Assembly (NCBI RefSeq): GCF_963678635.1
Contig: NC_087063.1
Location: 16,189,006 to 16,253,005 of the forward strand
Length of the DNA: 64,000 nucleotides
Reading direction: 5' to 3'
Source: Symsagittifera roscoffensis
Lineage: Eukaryota > Xenacoelomorpha > Acoela > Convolutidae
A model generated the notes under the pieces. It was not told the DNA's origin and made no database searches. It saw nothing but the letters and a program-made list of their open reading frames with translations. A program made the translations under genes and the position numbers. This document shows positions 23,650 to 33,322 of this stretch, piece after piece; the first letter of the stretch is position 1; every line of letters begins with the position of its first letter.

Positions 23650-24579
23650 GGGTTGACTAAAAATGTTTATCCTACAATTTCCATATATGAAAAAAGGCTT
23701 GTCCTACAATTTTTTACATTTTCATAGACTCAGAAAATTGTTTAGAAAAACTCTAGGATAAGCGTTTTTTCAGATATAGAAATTGTAGAAAAAACATTTT
23801 TTCATATATGGAAATTGTAGGATAAACTTTTTTTTTCATATATGGAAAATGTAGGATAAACATTTTTTTCATAAATGGAAATTGTAATATTAGCATTTTA
23901 TCATAAATGGAAGTTGTAAGACAAGCATTTTTTCTTATATGGAAATTGTACGATAAGCATTTTTTCATATATGGAAACTGTAAGACAAGCATTTTTTGGA
24001 AACTCAAATGAGGCTCAATTAGCGTTTAAACTTACCCATAAGACGTGCAATTCGTTTCTGATGAGCAAGGTGTTTTAAATTGAGCAAAAGCACTCTTAAT
24101 TACTTTAAATTTGGTTAAAAACAAGTTTTAACATTATTCTGAACATCTTGCCTTTTATGAAAAAATGGTTATCATACAATTTTCATATATGCAAATTGTA
24201 TGATAACTATTTTTTTTAGCTATAAATTAAATTTTCGTTTTTGATGAGCATTGTCCTTTAAATTGAGCAAAAGCACTCTTAAATAATTTAAATTTGTTTA
24301 TAAATAAGTTTGAACAACTTCTGAAAAATATGGAAATTGTATGATAACCATTTTTTTCCAAAAAAGAACAAAAGTAGTTATTTTTCATCACCAGAGTGTT
24401 GTATTTGGTTCAAATAGCCGGAGAAACTAGATTGAATCTTTTTTCAATGGTTTTTTGAAATTGTATGAAAATTGTATGATTAGCATTTTTCCATACATTT
24501 GATGCAATCAATTGTATGATAAGCTTTTTCGGTGTGGGGAAATTTAAAATAAGCATTTTCGGTTTATGGATGTCAACCC
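23650..24579. mobile_element. MITE made of repeated CATATATGGAAATTGTA units, nested copy
   Basis: It starts GGGTTGAC and ends GTCAACCC, an inverted terminal match. Inside are about ten diverged copies of a 30-40 bp unit (TTTTTCATATATGGAAATTGTAGGATAAGCA-type) in both orientations. The same element type, with a proven target duplication, is at 53483-54447. The minus-strand 84-codon frame at 24007-23753 merely reads through the units. Confidence 0.75.
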
Positions 24580-24617
24580 GGGGTCACATTACCTTTCCAG
24601 GCCTTTTTGTTGGTTTT

Positions 24618-24860
24618 AATCGGTTTTCTTTATAAGACCGCTCAAAAACCGCTCAAAGACCGCTCAAAAACCGCTCAAATCTTGCTTGAAAAACCGTTCA
24701 AAAATCACCGCAACAAAAAATGAGCGGTTTTTGAGCGGTTTTTTAAGCAAGATTTGAGCGGTTTGAGCGGTTTTTCCAAAAAAAACCGCCCAAACCGCTC
24801 AAATCTTGCTGAAAAACCGCTCAAACCGCTCATACCTGGAGCGGTTTTTGAGCGGGATCT
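24618..24860. repeat. GAGCGGTTT / AAACCGCTC array, right
   Basis: Right-hand counterpart of the array at 23038-23505, in the other half of the nested insertion. Frames here (Leu-Ser-Gly-Phe repeats) are products of the repeat. Confidence 0.9.
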
Positions 24861-25209
24861 CGACCCGGGCAAGAGAGACCAGGCACGCATAATGACTGAG
24901 CCCTTGTTTCTCTTAGTAAGCTGTCAAAGTTTCGTCCAGGCTTAAACACTTTTGACATCATCGATGCTGAAGTCATACCGCTCAGTTGCTGGGATTTTGT
25001 CATCTTAAGACCTCAAAATGAACTCATAAAAACTAACAAGAGATTTTAAATTTTGACACTGAATAATTTTGGTTTAAAATACTTTATAAGTTAACAATCA
25101 TAGAGGAGTTGAAGATTGTGGTTTAGATTCCAGATACAGATCAATTTAAAAGTGATTATGTCGCTCGGTGAATTACAAAAGTGCCGGTTTTATACTGGCA
25201 CGCTCGTAT

Positions 25210-26207
25210 CTAAACGAGTACCCAATCTTCCTCTGTGCACACCCAGATTTTGTCAAACCAATCGACTAAATCATCTTCGAACATGAATGTGATAGCTTCT
25301 GCAGTCTGCAGCTTAAAACCCAAATCTGTTTTCTGCTTGTCATTCATGAAATAAAACGCCTTCGCCTTCTCCTGCAGAGAGAAGAATAATTGTTTATTGT
25401 CCTGATAAAAGTCTCGTATTTTGAGTACCCATTTTGGGGGTATGAAATTTAAAGGCAATGGTTTTGTTTCGTACGCTTCCCACCTAAGAATTGTACAATA
25501 CTGCTCGTAAACTCCTAGAATTTCAAACTTGGAACCCTTGGGGGTGCACTGTGCGCATTTTTTCCTTGCGAAAACGCGCCACCATTGGAGAACTTGTTTT
25601 TCCCGTATCTGAAAGACGCTGTAGAAAATTGTTTATTTTTTCCGAGCTCTATGGGTCCAAAACTTCACACGCCTCGACTTCGGCTTCATCCACTAGGGCT
25701 TCAAAGACCCGGAAGCGGTCAATGAAGCCCCGTGTAGATCTCCGTATGACCCAATCATATTCGCGAAAGCCATTTCGAAGTACTGAAACCAAAAAGGTCC
25801 AGCCTTGGTTTCCGATGTAAAGTTCCAGTTGACGCCGATTAAAACATCATCATCCGTTTCGTCACACAATCTTAGTTCGTTTTTCACAAGGATTTTTTCC
25901 CAAACTTGCTCGGCTGGATCCAAGATCGGGTTCTTCAACCGATATTCCAATAAAGTAGCATTTTCGATACNNNNNNNNNNNNNNNNNNNNNNNNNNNNNN
26001 NNNNNNNNNNNNNNNNNNNNNNNNNNNNNNNNNNNNNNNNNNNNNNNNNNNNNNNNNNNNNNNNNNNNNNNNNNNNNNNNNNNNNNNNNNNNNNNNNNNN
26101 NNNNNNNNNNNNNNNNNNNNNNNNNNNNNNNNNNNNNNNNNNNNNNNNNNNNNNNNNNNNNNNNNNNNNNAACGGGATCTTTCAAGGTACCGTTTTGAAT
26201 TGATCAT
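25210..26207 (-). pseudogene. Calpain-like pseudogene with frameshifts, interrupted by an assembly gap
   Basis: A likely start at 26207 gives only 12 codons before the N gap (25971-26170). After the gap, 25950-25720 resembles intact-paralogue residues from about 126 (YRLKNPILDPAEQVWEK; FWFQYFEMAFANMIGSYGDL). A single-base loss near 25719, compared with the 20.7-kb copy, shifts the frame, and an extra G in the run at about 25541-25545 shifts it again. The C-terminal 82 codons (25458-25210, ending DWFDKIWVCTEEDWVLV) are open. The missing N-terminal part needs about 375 bp, more than the 200 N shown, so the gap length is nominal. Sequencing error cannot be excluded for the shifts. Confidence 0.75.
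25971..26170. other. Assembly gap, 200 N
   Basis: Exactly 200 unknown bases, most likely a scaffold gap of arbitrary length. It removes the N-terminal region of a calpain-like pseudogene. Confidence 0.98.
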
Positions 26208-26343
26208 TCTTGCTTAGGCTTGTATCTAACGAACCAAATTGAGAATGCAAAAAATCAAAGCATTTATACCAGTCAAAAACACATTTTTGAAAAAATTGTA
26301 GGAATTTTGTATCTGTTACATAATTTCAAGTAGGCGAGGAATG

Positions 26344-26361
26344 TGGGGGGGGGGGGGGGGA
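26344..26361. repeat. Poly-G tract
   Basis: A run of about 17 G. A minus-strand box-B-like GGTTCGAATCC lies just downstream at 26393-26383, but no matching box A or cloverleaf was found. Confidence 0.9.
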
Positions 26362-26499
26362 GGGTAGTAATTTTCTCTTCAAGGATTCGAACCCAGTCAC
26401 AAAACAAAGAGTCCCCCTTTGGTATTATATCATGACATCCACTTTTAGGCTTGGAATTTTTCTAGGGTCGCCTTCGGCGCCAATATATCCTAATTTTGA

Positions 26500-26500
<1 letters not shown>

Positions 26501-26576
<76 letters not shown>
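26501..26576. repeat. (TA)n microsatellite
   Basis: About 37 TA repeats with one interruption. It follows GGCGCCAATATAT at 26476, a phrase also present in inverse orientation inside the hAT-type MITE at 57150, so a fragment of that family may be adjacent. Confidence 0.95.
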
Positions 26577-26577
<1 letters not shown>

Positions 26578-26870
26578 TTACAGTTTGGCCTAGTGATGAG
26601 TTGCAGATAAGAAAATAATAGATAGATTTCAAAAATTTTGACATCGAAGTCGGTTACTTTAAAAATTTAGAACTCATTTCAAAATAATTATGAAAAATAT
26701 TGTGTATCTGTACGATTTGTACATCAAACTTTTGCTGTGTTTCAATCAATTTATTGGCTTTTTTTCACAATTTTTGAGCGTTTTGTGAATGCCTGGTAAT
26801 GAACTCAAGGAAAGCAAACAAAAGTGGATGGTTTTTGAAAGTTAGCAACATCCGAGTCTAAAATGTCAAT

Positions 26871-26874
26871 TAAG
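26871..26874. other. Target-site duplication, left
   Basis: TAAG directly precedes the LTR at 26875 and matches TAAG directly after the other LTR at 45795-45798. Four bases fit a Ty3/gypsy-type integrase. Confidence 0.85.
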
Positions 26875-27282
26875 TGAGTTAGGACCGAAGTGTAACTCAT
26901 AGAGTAATTTCGGATAGGGTACACCGTCTGCTCGTCACGCTATCTTATTTTCGGCCGGATAGATTCGTGCAACTTCTTAGTCTAATACCGATCCTAATCT
27001 TACTCTTATACTATCTAGTCTCAGGTTGTTTAACTAGTCTCTGCTAGGCTCAATAGATCTAGGGTATACTGGTTTATTGCGGCTGCTGAAGTGCTCGGGA
27101 GAGTCCAACTAATTTCTAAGTTAAATTCAAATCTCTCTGGTGCTGAAATTACAAGTAACTTCAGCACTTACAAATAAGTGGGTTGTTAGTTAGATGGATC
27201 ATGATTGGTTAATATTAAATACTTTACATTGGTAAAACATTTAATTTATCCAATCATAAAATGTAGTTTAGATCAGGTTCCA
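26875..27282 (-). repeat. 3' LTR of the retroelement
   Basis: 408 bp, the same sequence as 45387-45794 by eye. On the sense strand it starts TGGAACCTGATC and ends CCTAACTCA. It carries CCAAT-type boxes (ATTGG and CCAATCA) in the first 90 bases, an AATAAA that may serve as polyadenylation signal, and a stem GTGCTGAARTTAC with partner GTAACTTCAGCAC at 27140-27167. U3/R/U5 borders cannot be set from sequence. Confidence 0.95.
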
Positions 27283-27297
27283 CCCATCCGGGTTTTA
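27283..27297 (-). promoter_or_regulatory. Candidate polypurine tract
   Basis: Directly upstream of the 3' LTR the sense strand ends in AAAACCCGGATGGG. Only the final GGATGGG is close to purine-only, so the tract is short and the call is weak; it rests mainly on position. Confidence 0.35.
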
Positions 27298-28901
27298 CAG
27301 AGTTTTTTAGAATAGTTCTTCTGCAATTCGAAGGATGGATGATGGACGTTTGTTTTTGGCGAACATCATAATTTTCTTCCGTTTCCTCTTTTGTTAGGGA
27401 AGTTCCAGGAAGCTGGAGTTAGAGACATAAGACGTTGTGTCTTCTAGTGACAACGACTACGTCTTTGCAACAAACTCAAATCTGATTTCAGAATGGTTTG
27501 CTATGTCAGGTTTTTCTGTTCTGCGTGGAGAACTTCTTTTGTGTATGATCTAGTTTGGGAATGGCGTGGAGATTGTGCGTGGAGGGGATGCCTGGTTACT
27601 CGGATCTGTACGTATACTTGAACATCGAGGTGGTCATTGGTCTAGTTCAATGAAGTCCTTTTCTGCGAGGTCAAGTCGTACTCTAAATCCTTTGAGTTGT
27701 GATTGTGAGCGGCATATCGATTGTAGTTGGTCATTCTCTCTCGAGTGTAGTGGGGTCGTCTTGTCTTTTGATGTTCGTCCTTGGTGTTGTATTCTGATCT
27801 ATGTATTGCATCATGTGATTTTACATTTTATAAAACTTTTATTAGTTTAATATTTTTTAATAATGATTTTAGTTAGTTGTTTTCACAAAAGCTTTTTGTT
27901 TTAGTTCGGTTATTTTGAAGAGTTACTCACACTTGAGTAGCTCTTATTAAAAATAGTGGTGTGGTCACAAAGCGTGGATGTAGCGCGGTGGGTTAGGCCG
28001 GCTATAGAGCATGCTCAGGACGTCCTTCCTGGTGGGTTAGGCCAGGAGTGGGAGTATGATTTCATGCGGTTTTTGTGAGGGGTCCTGTTATGTGACAACG
28101 TTTTATGTTGAGTTTGTTGTGGTCTTACTTATGTTTTGTTGGTTGTGTCCTTTTTTCAAAAATCAAATTGTTTGTGGTATGGGTTTGTCTTTCGACTTTT
28201 TTGTGTTTTATTATTTCTTTCTTAGACTTTATAATAGTCTTCAAAAGAATAAATTATCCAGTTTTAAACTGGGTTAATCCGGTTTGGGTACCGTTGGTTT
28301 CTTTTTCTAAGTCATGCTGTTATTCTATGATTTGTGGTATTTAGTAAGCTGCGTTGGTTAGTTTTGTTTAGTATATGATTCCTTTCCAACCGGGTTAAAG
28401 GAAAGTTTGAAACATGTTATTATATGTTAGAGTTGTTGAGTGTGAAAACTTGAAACTGAAATTCATTATTTTAAACAATTCTTCGTGGGCGAGCTGTGCG
28501 AGTGTGGATAGAATTTCTGTGCGAATGAATGAAAATATCAAAAGGTTAGTACTGCATTTGCATTTATTTAATGTACTACATAGAATTTAGAAATTTACTG
28601 CTAGTCATGGGGGAATATTAAGATACAAATTTTCATCATAATTAGATTTACTGCTTGTGGGGGAAAATTTTAGAAATGAATTTACTGCATTGGTATTAAA
28701 TTTATAAATTTATAAGTGTAAGAGATTAATAGAATTTTTGAAATCTGTTTGATGAAATTTGCGATTTTTATTTGTCTTTTGTGGTTTTTGTAGGTGATCG
28801 TCGGATGAAGGCTAAAAATCTAAAGAAAACATGAATAAAGTATGGTGAGTTTTTTAATATTTTAATTAGTTAGTAATATTCATTTAATTCATACTTACCT
28901 G
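27298..28901 (-). other. 3' non-coding region of the retroelement
   Basis: About 1.6 kb between the last ORF and the 3' LTR with no minus-strand ATG frame of at least 60 codons. Plus-strand frames here (27566-27850, 28056-28344) are antisense and T/G-rich like the rest of the complementary strand. The region may hold RNA export or packaging signals, but nothing specific is visible. Confidence 0.6.
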
Positions 28902-30707
28902 TTAGTCGTCGGGGAAAAAACCGTGGGGGAAGATGTCGTGAATTAGTTCTGAAGTTGTTAGTAGTTTAGCTAAGATGCGGATGATATTTTTAGTTTGAAG
29001 CAGTGGCCAAAGCAATTGAAGTGCCTTGATAGTGGTTAGTTCTTCAGTGCCAACTGCAAACTCATAAGGTGTGTTTTGGATTAAGTTATATAATTTGTGA
29101 TTGAATTTAGTGTTGTGGATGAATTCTAAAATTGGGATTTCTATGGGTTGTACAAACTCGTGCGGGATAAGGAAGGGTCGGGATTCTTCGGCGTTGAAGG
29201 TCTTGGTAATGGGACAGAAGATGTACATTTGGGTTATGGGGTCATAATTACGAAGAATACCATGGAGGTTAGTGTCTTTAATACAATATGTGAAATTTAG
29301 GAAAAATGGTGAAGTGTATTTGGAATTAATGAATTGAAAACGATGGTGTGGTTGTCTAGAGGGTGTGTGTAGGTCAAAGTGATTTTGGATGAAGCGATAA
29401 TAACTATATGTGTGGGTTTGTTTAGTGCGCAACATAATATCGTGTGAGCAGTGTAAATCTCTTTCGTGTGGTGCAAGGAAATGAAAGGTTAGTGAAAATA
29501 TTTGGAAGCGTTCTTTAAAACTTTCGTATGCTTGTGTGTCTGTTAGTGCTTCTGAAATAATGTGATCAAACTTTCGGTCGAAGATGTTTAGTGTGAATGT
29601 ATATGGTGTCTTGATGAAAAATTTCTCGGTAATTTGTGGATTAGCGAAGCGATCGTCGTCTAAGAATTGATCTTGGTTAGCTCTGATGATGTTGTGATCA
29701 TAGTATTCGAGTGTATATTCGTTAGCTCTAGGTGCAGTGTGTGTTTTTAGTGATTTTTTATATCCAACGTAAGTAAATTGTCTAGGTGTTAGTGGTGTAG
29801 TGAGTCGATATAGCATGTCCGTATTTCGCTCTATATCGATGTGAGTGTTAGATAAAGGTAAGCAAAGAGGGTTAGTGAAATGATAATATGAGGTCCAAGA
29901 GAGAGTAGGCATTAAAACGTATTCATCTACGAAGTTGCGTGTTTCGTTAGTGTCGTGGGGGGTGTTTAAGGTGTATTGTGGGAATGAGGGTAAGGTGATG
30001 GCTAAAAATTCTTTTGTGTTAGTATGCTTGGGGTGGTTGATGTATTCACGGGCTGTTCCTGGTTTTGCTGGGAAAGGATGGTTGGGGAACTTTCTTTTAA
30101 AAGTGCGGTAAGCTCTATTAGTGTTGAGTGAAGATTCAGTTGATGTGGATGATGGTGCCAATAATTCAGTATAAGTTGAAGAGGGTGTAGGGGTAGGGGG
30201 GTTGGATGAATTTATTGTGGAGGAGATTTGGTTTATGGTTGGGGTATTAAGGTGGTAGGGTTGTTGTTGAAGGGTAATAAAATTATCTAGCTCTGGGGAG
30301 ATTCGGGGGGTGTCTGGAGAATGAGATGATTGGTCAGAATGGTATGAGGAATAGGTTGGGGTAACTTGGGAAGCATAAGAGGGTGTGGGAGTAATTGGGT
30401 CAGGGTTATTGGATAATATGGGTTGAAAAGGGGGTTGAGAAAAATTAGAAGAGTTATGAAAATTATTGGATGGGGATGGTTCTGAGTCGGCGAATTCATC
30501 GGGGGTTTCAATATTCGGGTTATTTAGCTGTGAGATGGAGTATAAAACTGAGATGTGTGAATTAGTGTCGGAATTCATGCCTGATGTTACATTACTAGAT
30601 GGAAAATCGGGTGGCGGAAAAGCAAAAAGTGGTATTATTGGGATTGGAGAGGTAAGATTGGTTGGGTGGGAATTTGATCGGTGTAGTGATCCAAGTTGGC
30701 GGCTCAT
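28902..30707 (-). CDS. Orphan 601-residue protein of the retroelement
   Basis: The start ATG overlaps the stop of the upstream glycoprotein gene as ATGA (30707-30704), an arrangement typical of termination-reinitiation. Residues 1 to about 215 are low in complexity and rich in Ser, Thr, Asn, Pro and Gln, so probably disordered. From about 220 to 601 the composition is that of a folded, Phe/Tyr/His-rich protein with no signal peptide or membrane segment. The end has a leucine-rich stretch (about 560-585). I recognise no domain. Position after an envelope gene suggests an accessory or structural virion role, which is inference. The frame is fully open, and the sense strand shows the same A/C-rich, G-poor bias as Gag-Pol. 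Confidence 0.85.
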   Translation of the reverse strand: MSRQLGSLHRSNSHPTNLTSPIPIIPLFAFPPPDFPSSNVTSGMNSDTNSHISVLYSISQLNNPNIETPDEFADSEPSPSNNFHNSSNFSQPPFQPILSNNPDPITPTPSYASQVTPTYSSYHSDQSSHSPDTPRISPELDNFITLQQQPYHLNTPTINQISSTINSSNPPTPTPSSTYTELLAPSSTSTESSLNTNRAYRTFKRKFPNHPFPAKPGTAREYINHPKHTNTKEFLAITLPSFPQYTLNTPHDTNETRNFVDEYVLMPTLSWTSYYHFTNPLCLPLSNTHIDIERNTDMLYRLTTPLTPRQFTYVGYKKSLKTHTAPRANEYTLEYYDHNIIRANQDQFLDDDRFANPQITEKFFIKTPYTFTLNIFDRKFDHIISEALTDTQAYESFKERFQIFSLTFHFLAPHERDLHCSHDIMLRTKQTHTYSYYRFIQNHFDLHTPSRQPHHRFQFINSKYTSPFFLNFTYCIKDTNLHGILRNYDPITQMYIFCPITKTFNAEESRPFLIPHEFVQPIEIPILEFIHNTKFNHKLYNLIQNTPYEFAVGTEELTTIKALQLLWPLLQTKNIIRILAKLLTTSELIHDIFPHGFFPDD

Positions 30708-33322
30708 CGTGGGCTAAAAAAATGATTATTTTGAGACTGAAAAGCGGTGGTATGGGGTTGTTCAATAATTTGTTCATAAGTATTATCATCTTGTGACTGG
30801 TGTGTCATTATATGTTGAATGGGACTTTGTGATGTGGTGAGTCGAAAATTTGGATTATGTGTGATGGCTAAGTTTCGAAAATTTCGTGGGACTAGGGATA
30901 GTGGATGGTTATTTGGTAGGGCTGGTAATTGTGGTGCCGTTGGCGTTATGTCTACATTGTTATGTTCTTCGTCGTATGTATTTTGTCGTGTTGTTATTTT
31001 TGTGTTATATTCTTTTATTTGTGCGTCTAAAAGAATTTTGTTTATAGATGTAGAAAAGATTCCAAAAAATCCTGCAAATAGTATGCGTGCTACACTTGCT
31101 TGTCTGTTTACTTGTGTGTGTATAGCATATGTGTTGTAGATTCCTTTTAAAAGTGAGAAAAGAAATCCAATAAAGTTAAACATTGCGTATAAAATAGTCA
31201 ATTTTTCTAAGATGTAGTAGGGCCATCCTAGAAAATCGAGGATCTCATTTTTGAGTGTAACAAAGCTAAAAATGTTAATTGGTGATATATCTTGGGGACG
31301 GTATTTTTCACCGTTTAGATATATGTAATCTTTAATGTCCTTAAAATATCCGCTATAGTCTTGCGTGTAGATATCGGCAAATCCTGCGGTTTCTGCAAGT
31401 TTGCGTAAATTTTGGTCTATTGATTGTCTTTGTATAGTGTCCATTTGTGTTAATAATTCTTGGAATTGTTGTGTTCTAATGTGATGTTGAATATCTGATT
31501 TTGAATAGATTCCTATTGATTGTAAGTCTATATTTGGGTTTCGAGCAATAGCGCGAATGCTTTCTGGTGAAAATTTTTTGAGTGATTGCATTAATGTGGG
31601 ATATGGTGTGAGAAGATAATATTTATTTTCATCAGGGTTTAGTTGTACTACATTGTGGCTGTTTTCTGATCCACATGGGACTGCGGTATCCCAGAAATAG
31701 GTTCTTCGTGAAAGTGTATCCACGAAATGTACTTTATTCTTATAAAAGATAGGGATTCTTTTATAACATCGTTTATCTTCAAAAACGTATAGTGGTGATA
31801 CTTTTTTAGTACAAGTATAAAACCATAAGATGTTTCCTTCATAGTCTAAAAAATTTGATCTATTTCCAGATAATAAGTATCCTGCATAGGGTATTTTTAA
31901 TACTGCTAGTGCAAGTGATTGTAATATTTGTGTTCGTTCTAATTCGCATAATTGGTGTAGTGTTTCTAATTCGGAGAGTGACATTTCTTGAAAAATTCGG
32001 CTAATTGTATAATCTAGTTTCATATCTAAATGAATATCATAGTGGATATTACCGAAATATGTAGTATTCATTAGTGATAATTCTTGTAAGCGTGTGCTTC
32101 TGGTGTCATGGGGTTTTAGATGTCCACCAGGTTGTCCGTTGCTTTTTTCAAAATTAACTGGTATATAGGATGTTCCTTCGTTTAAAGGATGACCTGTGGC
32201 ATATGGGTCGATTTTTATTTTTCCAGTGGTCATGTCGAATCCTTTTTCGTATTCAACTAATATTTCAGAGTATTGTGTTCTGTGAAGTGGATTCCTGTAT
32301 TTACATGCAAGTTCTGTTTCTTGATATATTTGAAAACGTGTCAATTTGTTTTCTATATTGTCTATGTTTCTAAAATTAGAACTTAGTTTTCGTGATGGAT
32401 GGACTTGTTCATATGGAATTGATTGTATAAAATATTTTTCGTGAAATTTTATCATACGAGCGTGTATTTTTGCTACTTGAAATGTTGTACATGTATCTTC
32501 GGGGAACCAAACAATTGTTGCTTGTGTTCTCGTTGTAGGGTCGCAATAACCTTGATCATTTTTACAAGGTAATCGGATTCCTTGATAGATCATTGTATTA
32601 TCTGATAAATCTCGTGTTAGTTGTATTTTTTCGAGTTGTATTTTCCAATCGAAAAACATTATTTCTTGGTATCCTTTATTTTTTGTGTCTGCTTTGCAGT
32701 TTGATGGGTCATTTATACCAATGTGTGGTATCCAATGTTTATCGTGTAGGTCATAGGTTAATCGTCCGTGTGCGCCGTTATACGGGTATTTTTCGTCTAG
32801 TTTTATATGTCCTTGGTGTCTTTCAAGTTGTGATTGATGTACAGAGTCTGAAAAAACTTGAAAATTAACTAATTTTCTTTGGGAGTTTTTATTTTGTGTG
32901 ATGTTTAGTCTTAGTAATTCATTTTTACAATCGTCGGGATTGAGATGTAAAAGACGTTCTATATTACTTTGATAGAATGATTCATGGTCAAGTCGGTTTT
33001 TGTTTCCATTCGAGACTTGTGAACAATGTACTTTCTTTTCGGAAAATGTTGCTGTGAATTTATAACCTGTAACTGTTGTTGCTCGGGCTTTTGAATAGAG
33101 TGTTGCTATTACATCTGTGGTTTCTATAGCTTGTGGTTCTGTTTCACATTGTGATACTTGATTTATTGCATATTTATGTAGTGTTTTTTGTTCATTTTCC
33201 TCACAATCGTAATGTGTTACTAATAAATCTTGTGGTCCTGTACGAGGGGAAGGGTTTATGTTTTGATTTGAGATTACTAGAAAAGGGAGTTGGAGAAAAA
33301 TTAATAATTTTAGAATATACAT
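30704..33322 (-). CDS. env: Envelope-like glycoprotein, chuvirus-type (872 residues)
   Basis: A membrane fusion glycoprotein is the likely role. Residues 1-18 form a hydrophobic signal peptide. An N-terminal YDC motif is followed by a VSQC and, further on, by spaced cysteines and LNPDDC. In the C-terminal third there is CYKRIPIFYKNKVHFVD, then PCGSEN and a YLLTPYP stretch. This order resembles the glycoproteins of chuviruses (Jingchuvirales), which some invertebrate LTR elements, mainly BEL/Pao, have acquired. Hydrophobic segments at about 710-729 and 745-759 could anchor the protein and leave a tail of about 110 residues. The start overlaps the upstream AUG-less frame by 13 nt and the end overlaps the next ORF by 4 nt. 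The frame is uninterrupted. The family assignment is by motif order and was not tested by a search. Confidence 0.8.
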   Translation of the reverse strand: MYILKLLIFLQLPFLVISNQNINPSPRTGPQDLLVTHYDCEENEQKTLHKYAINQVSQCETEPQAIETTDVIATLYSKARATTVTGYKFTATFSEKKVHCSQVSNGNKNRLDHESFYQSNIERLLHLNPDDCKNELLRLNITQNKNSQRKLVNFQVFSDSVHQSQLERHQGHIKLDEKYPYNGAHGRLTYDLHDKHWIPHIGINDPSNCKADTKNKGYQEIMFFDWKIQLEKIQLTRDLSDNTMIYQGIRLPCKNDQGYCDPTTRTQATIVWFPEDTCTTFQVAKIHARMIKFHEKYFIQSIPYEQVHPSRKLSSNFRNIDNIENKLTRFQIYQETELACKYRNPLHRTQYSEILVEYEKGFDMTTGKIKIDPYATGHPLNEGTSYIPVNFEKSNGQPGGHLKPHDTRSTRLQELSLMNTTYFGNIHYDIHLDMKLDYTISRIFQEMSLSELETLHQLCELERTQILQSLALAVLKIPYAGYLLSGNRSNFLDYEGNILWFYTCTKKVSPLYVFEDKRCYKRIPIFYKNKVHFVDTLSRRTYFWDTAVPCGSENSHNVVQLNPDENKYYLLTPYPTLMQSLKKFSPESIRAIARNPNIDLQSIGIYSKSDIQHHIRTQQFQELLTQMDTIQRQSIDQNLRKLAETAGFADIYTQDYSGYFKDIKDYIYLNGEKYRPQDISPINIFSFVTLKNEILDFLGWPYYILEKLTILYAMFNFIGFLFSLLKGIYNTYAIHTQVNRQASVARILFAGFFGIFSTSINKILLDAQIKEYNTKITTRQNTYDEEHNNVDITPTAPQLPALPNNHPLSLVPRNFRNLAITHNPNFRLTTSQSPIQHIMTHQSQDDNTYEQIIEQPHTTAFQSQNNHFFSPR

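Larger units (their letters stand above)
23002..24869. mobile_element. 1.87-kb nested insertion with short terminal inverted repeats
   Basis: The duplicated site at 20329-20332 lacks this sequence: there GTTACCAAGAGAGACC is continuous, whereas here GTTACCA is followed at 23002 by the insert and AAGAGAGACC resumes after it. The insert begins CCCGAGTCGAGA and ends TCTCGACCCGGG, which are near-perfect inverted termini. CA flanks both sides, giving a probable 2-bp target duplication. No transposase frame lies inside, so it is a non-autonomous element. It consists of GAGCGGTTT arrays at both ends and a second MITE nested in the middle (23650-24579). Confidence 0.75.

Noticed and set aside
23038-24860. 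Regularly spaced repeats that could suggest a CRISPR array
   Set aside because: The repeats are 9-bp words in both orientations without unique spacers, and the DNA is eukaryotic with no cas-like genes.
24705-24945. Frames with repeated Leu-Ser-Gly-Phe motifs on both strands
   Set aside because: Products of the GAGCGGTTT array.
25805-26207. Frames containing long runs of unknown residues
   Set aside because: They cross the 200-N gap. Only the minus-strand start at 26207 was kept, as part of the calpain-like pseudogene.
26370-26450. Possible minus-strand tRNA with a perfect GGTTCGAATCC box B
   Set aside because: No box A at proper spacing, and no acceptor or anticodon stems could be folded.
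26462-26644. Minus-strand frame of Tyr-Ile repeats
   Set aside because: Translation of the (TA)n microsatellite.
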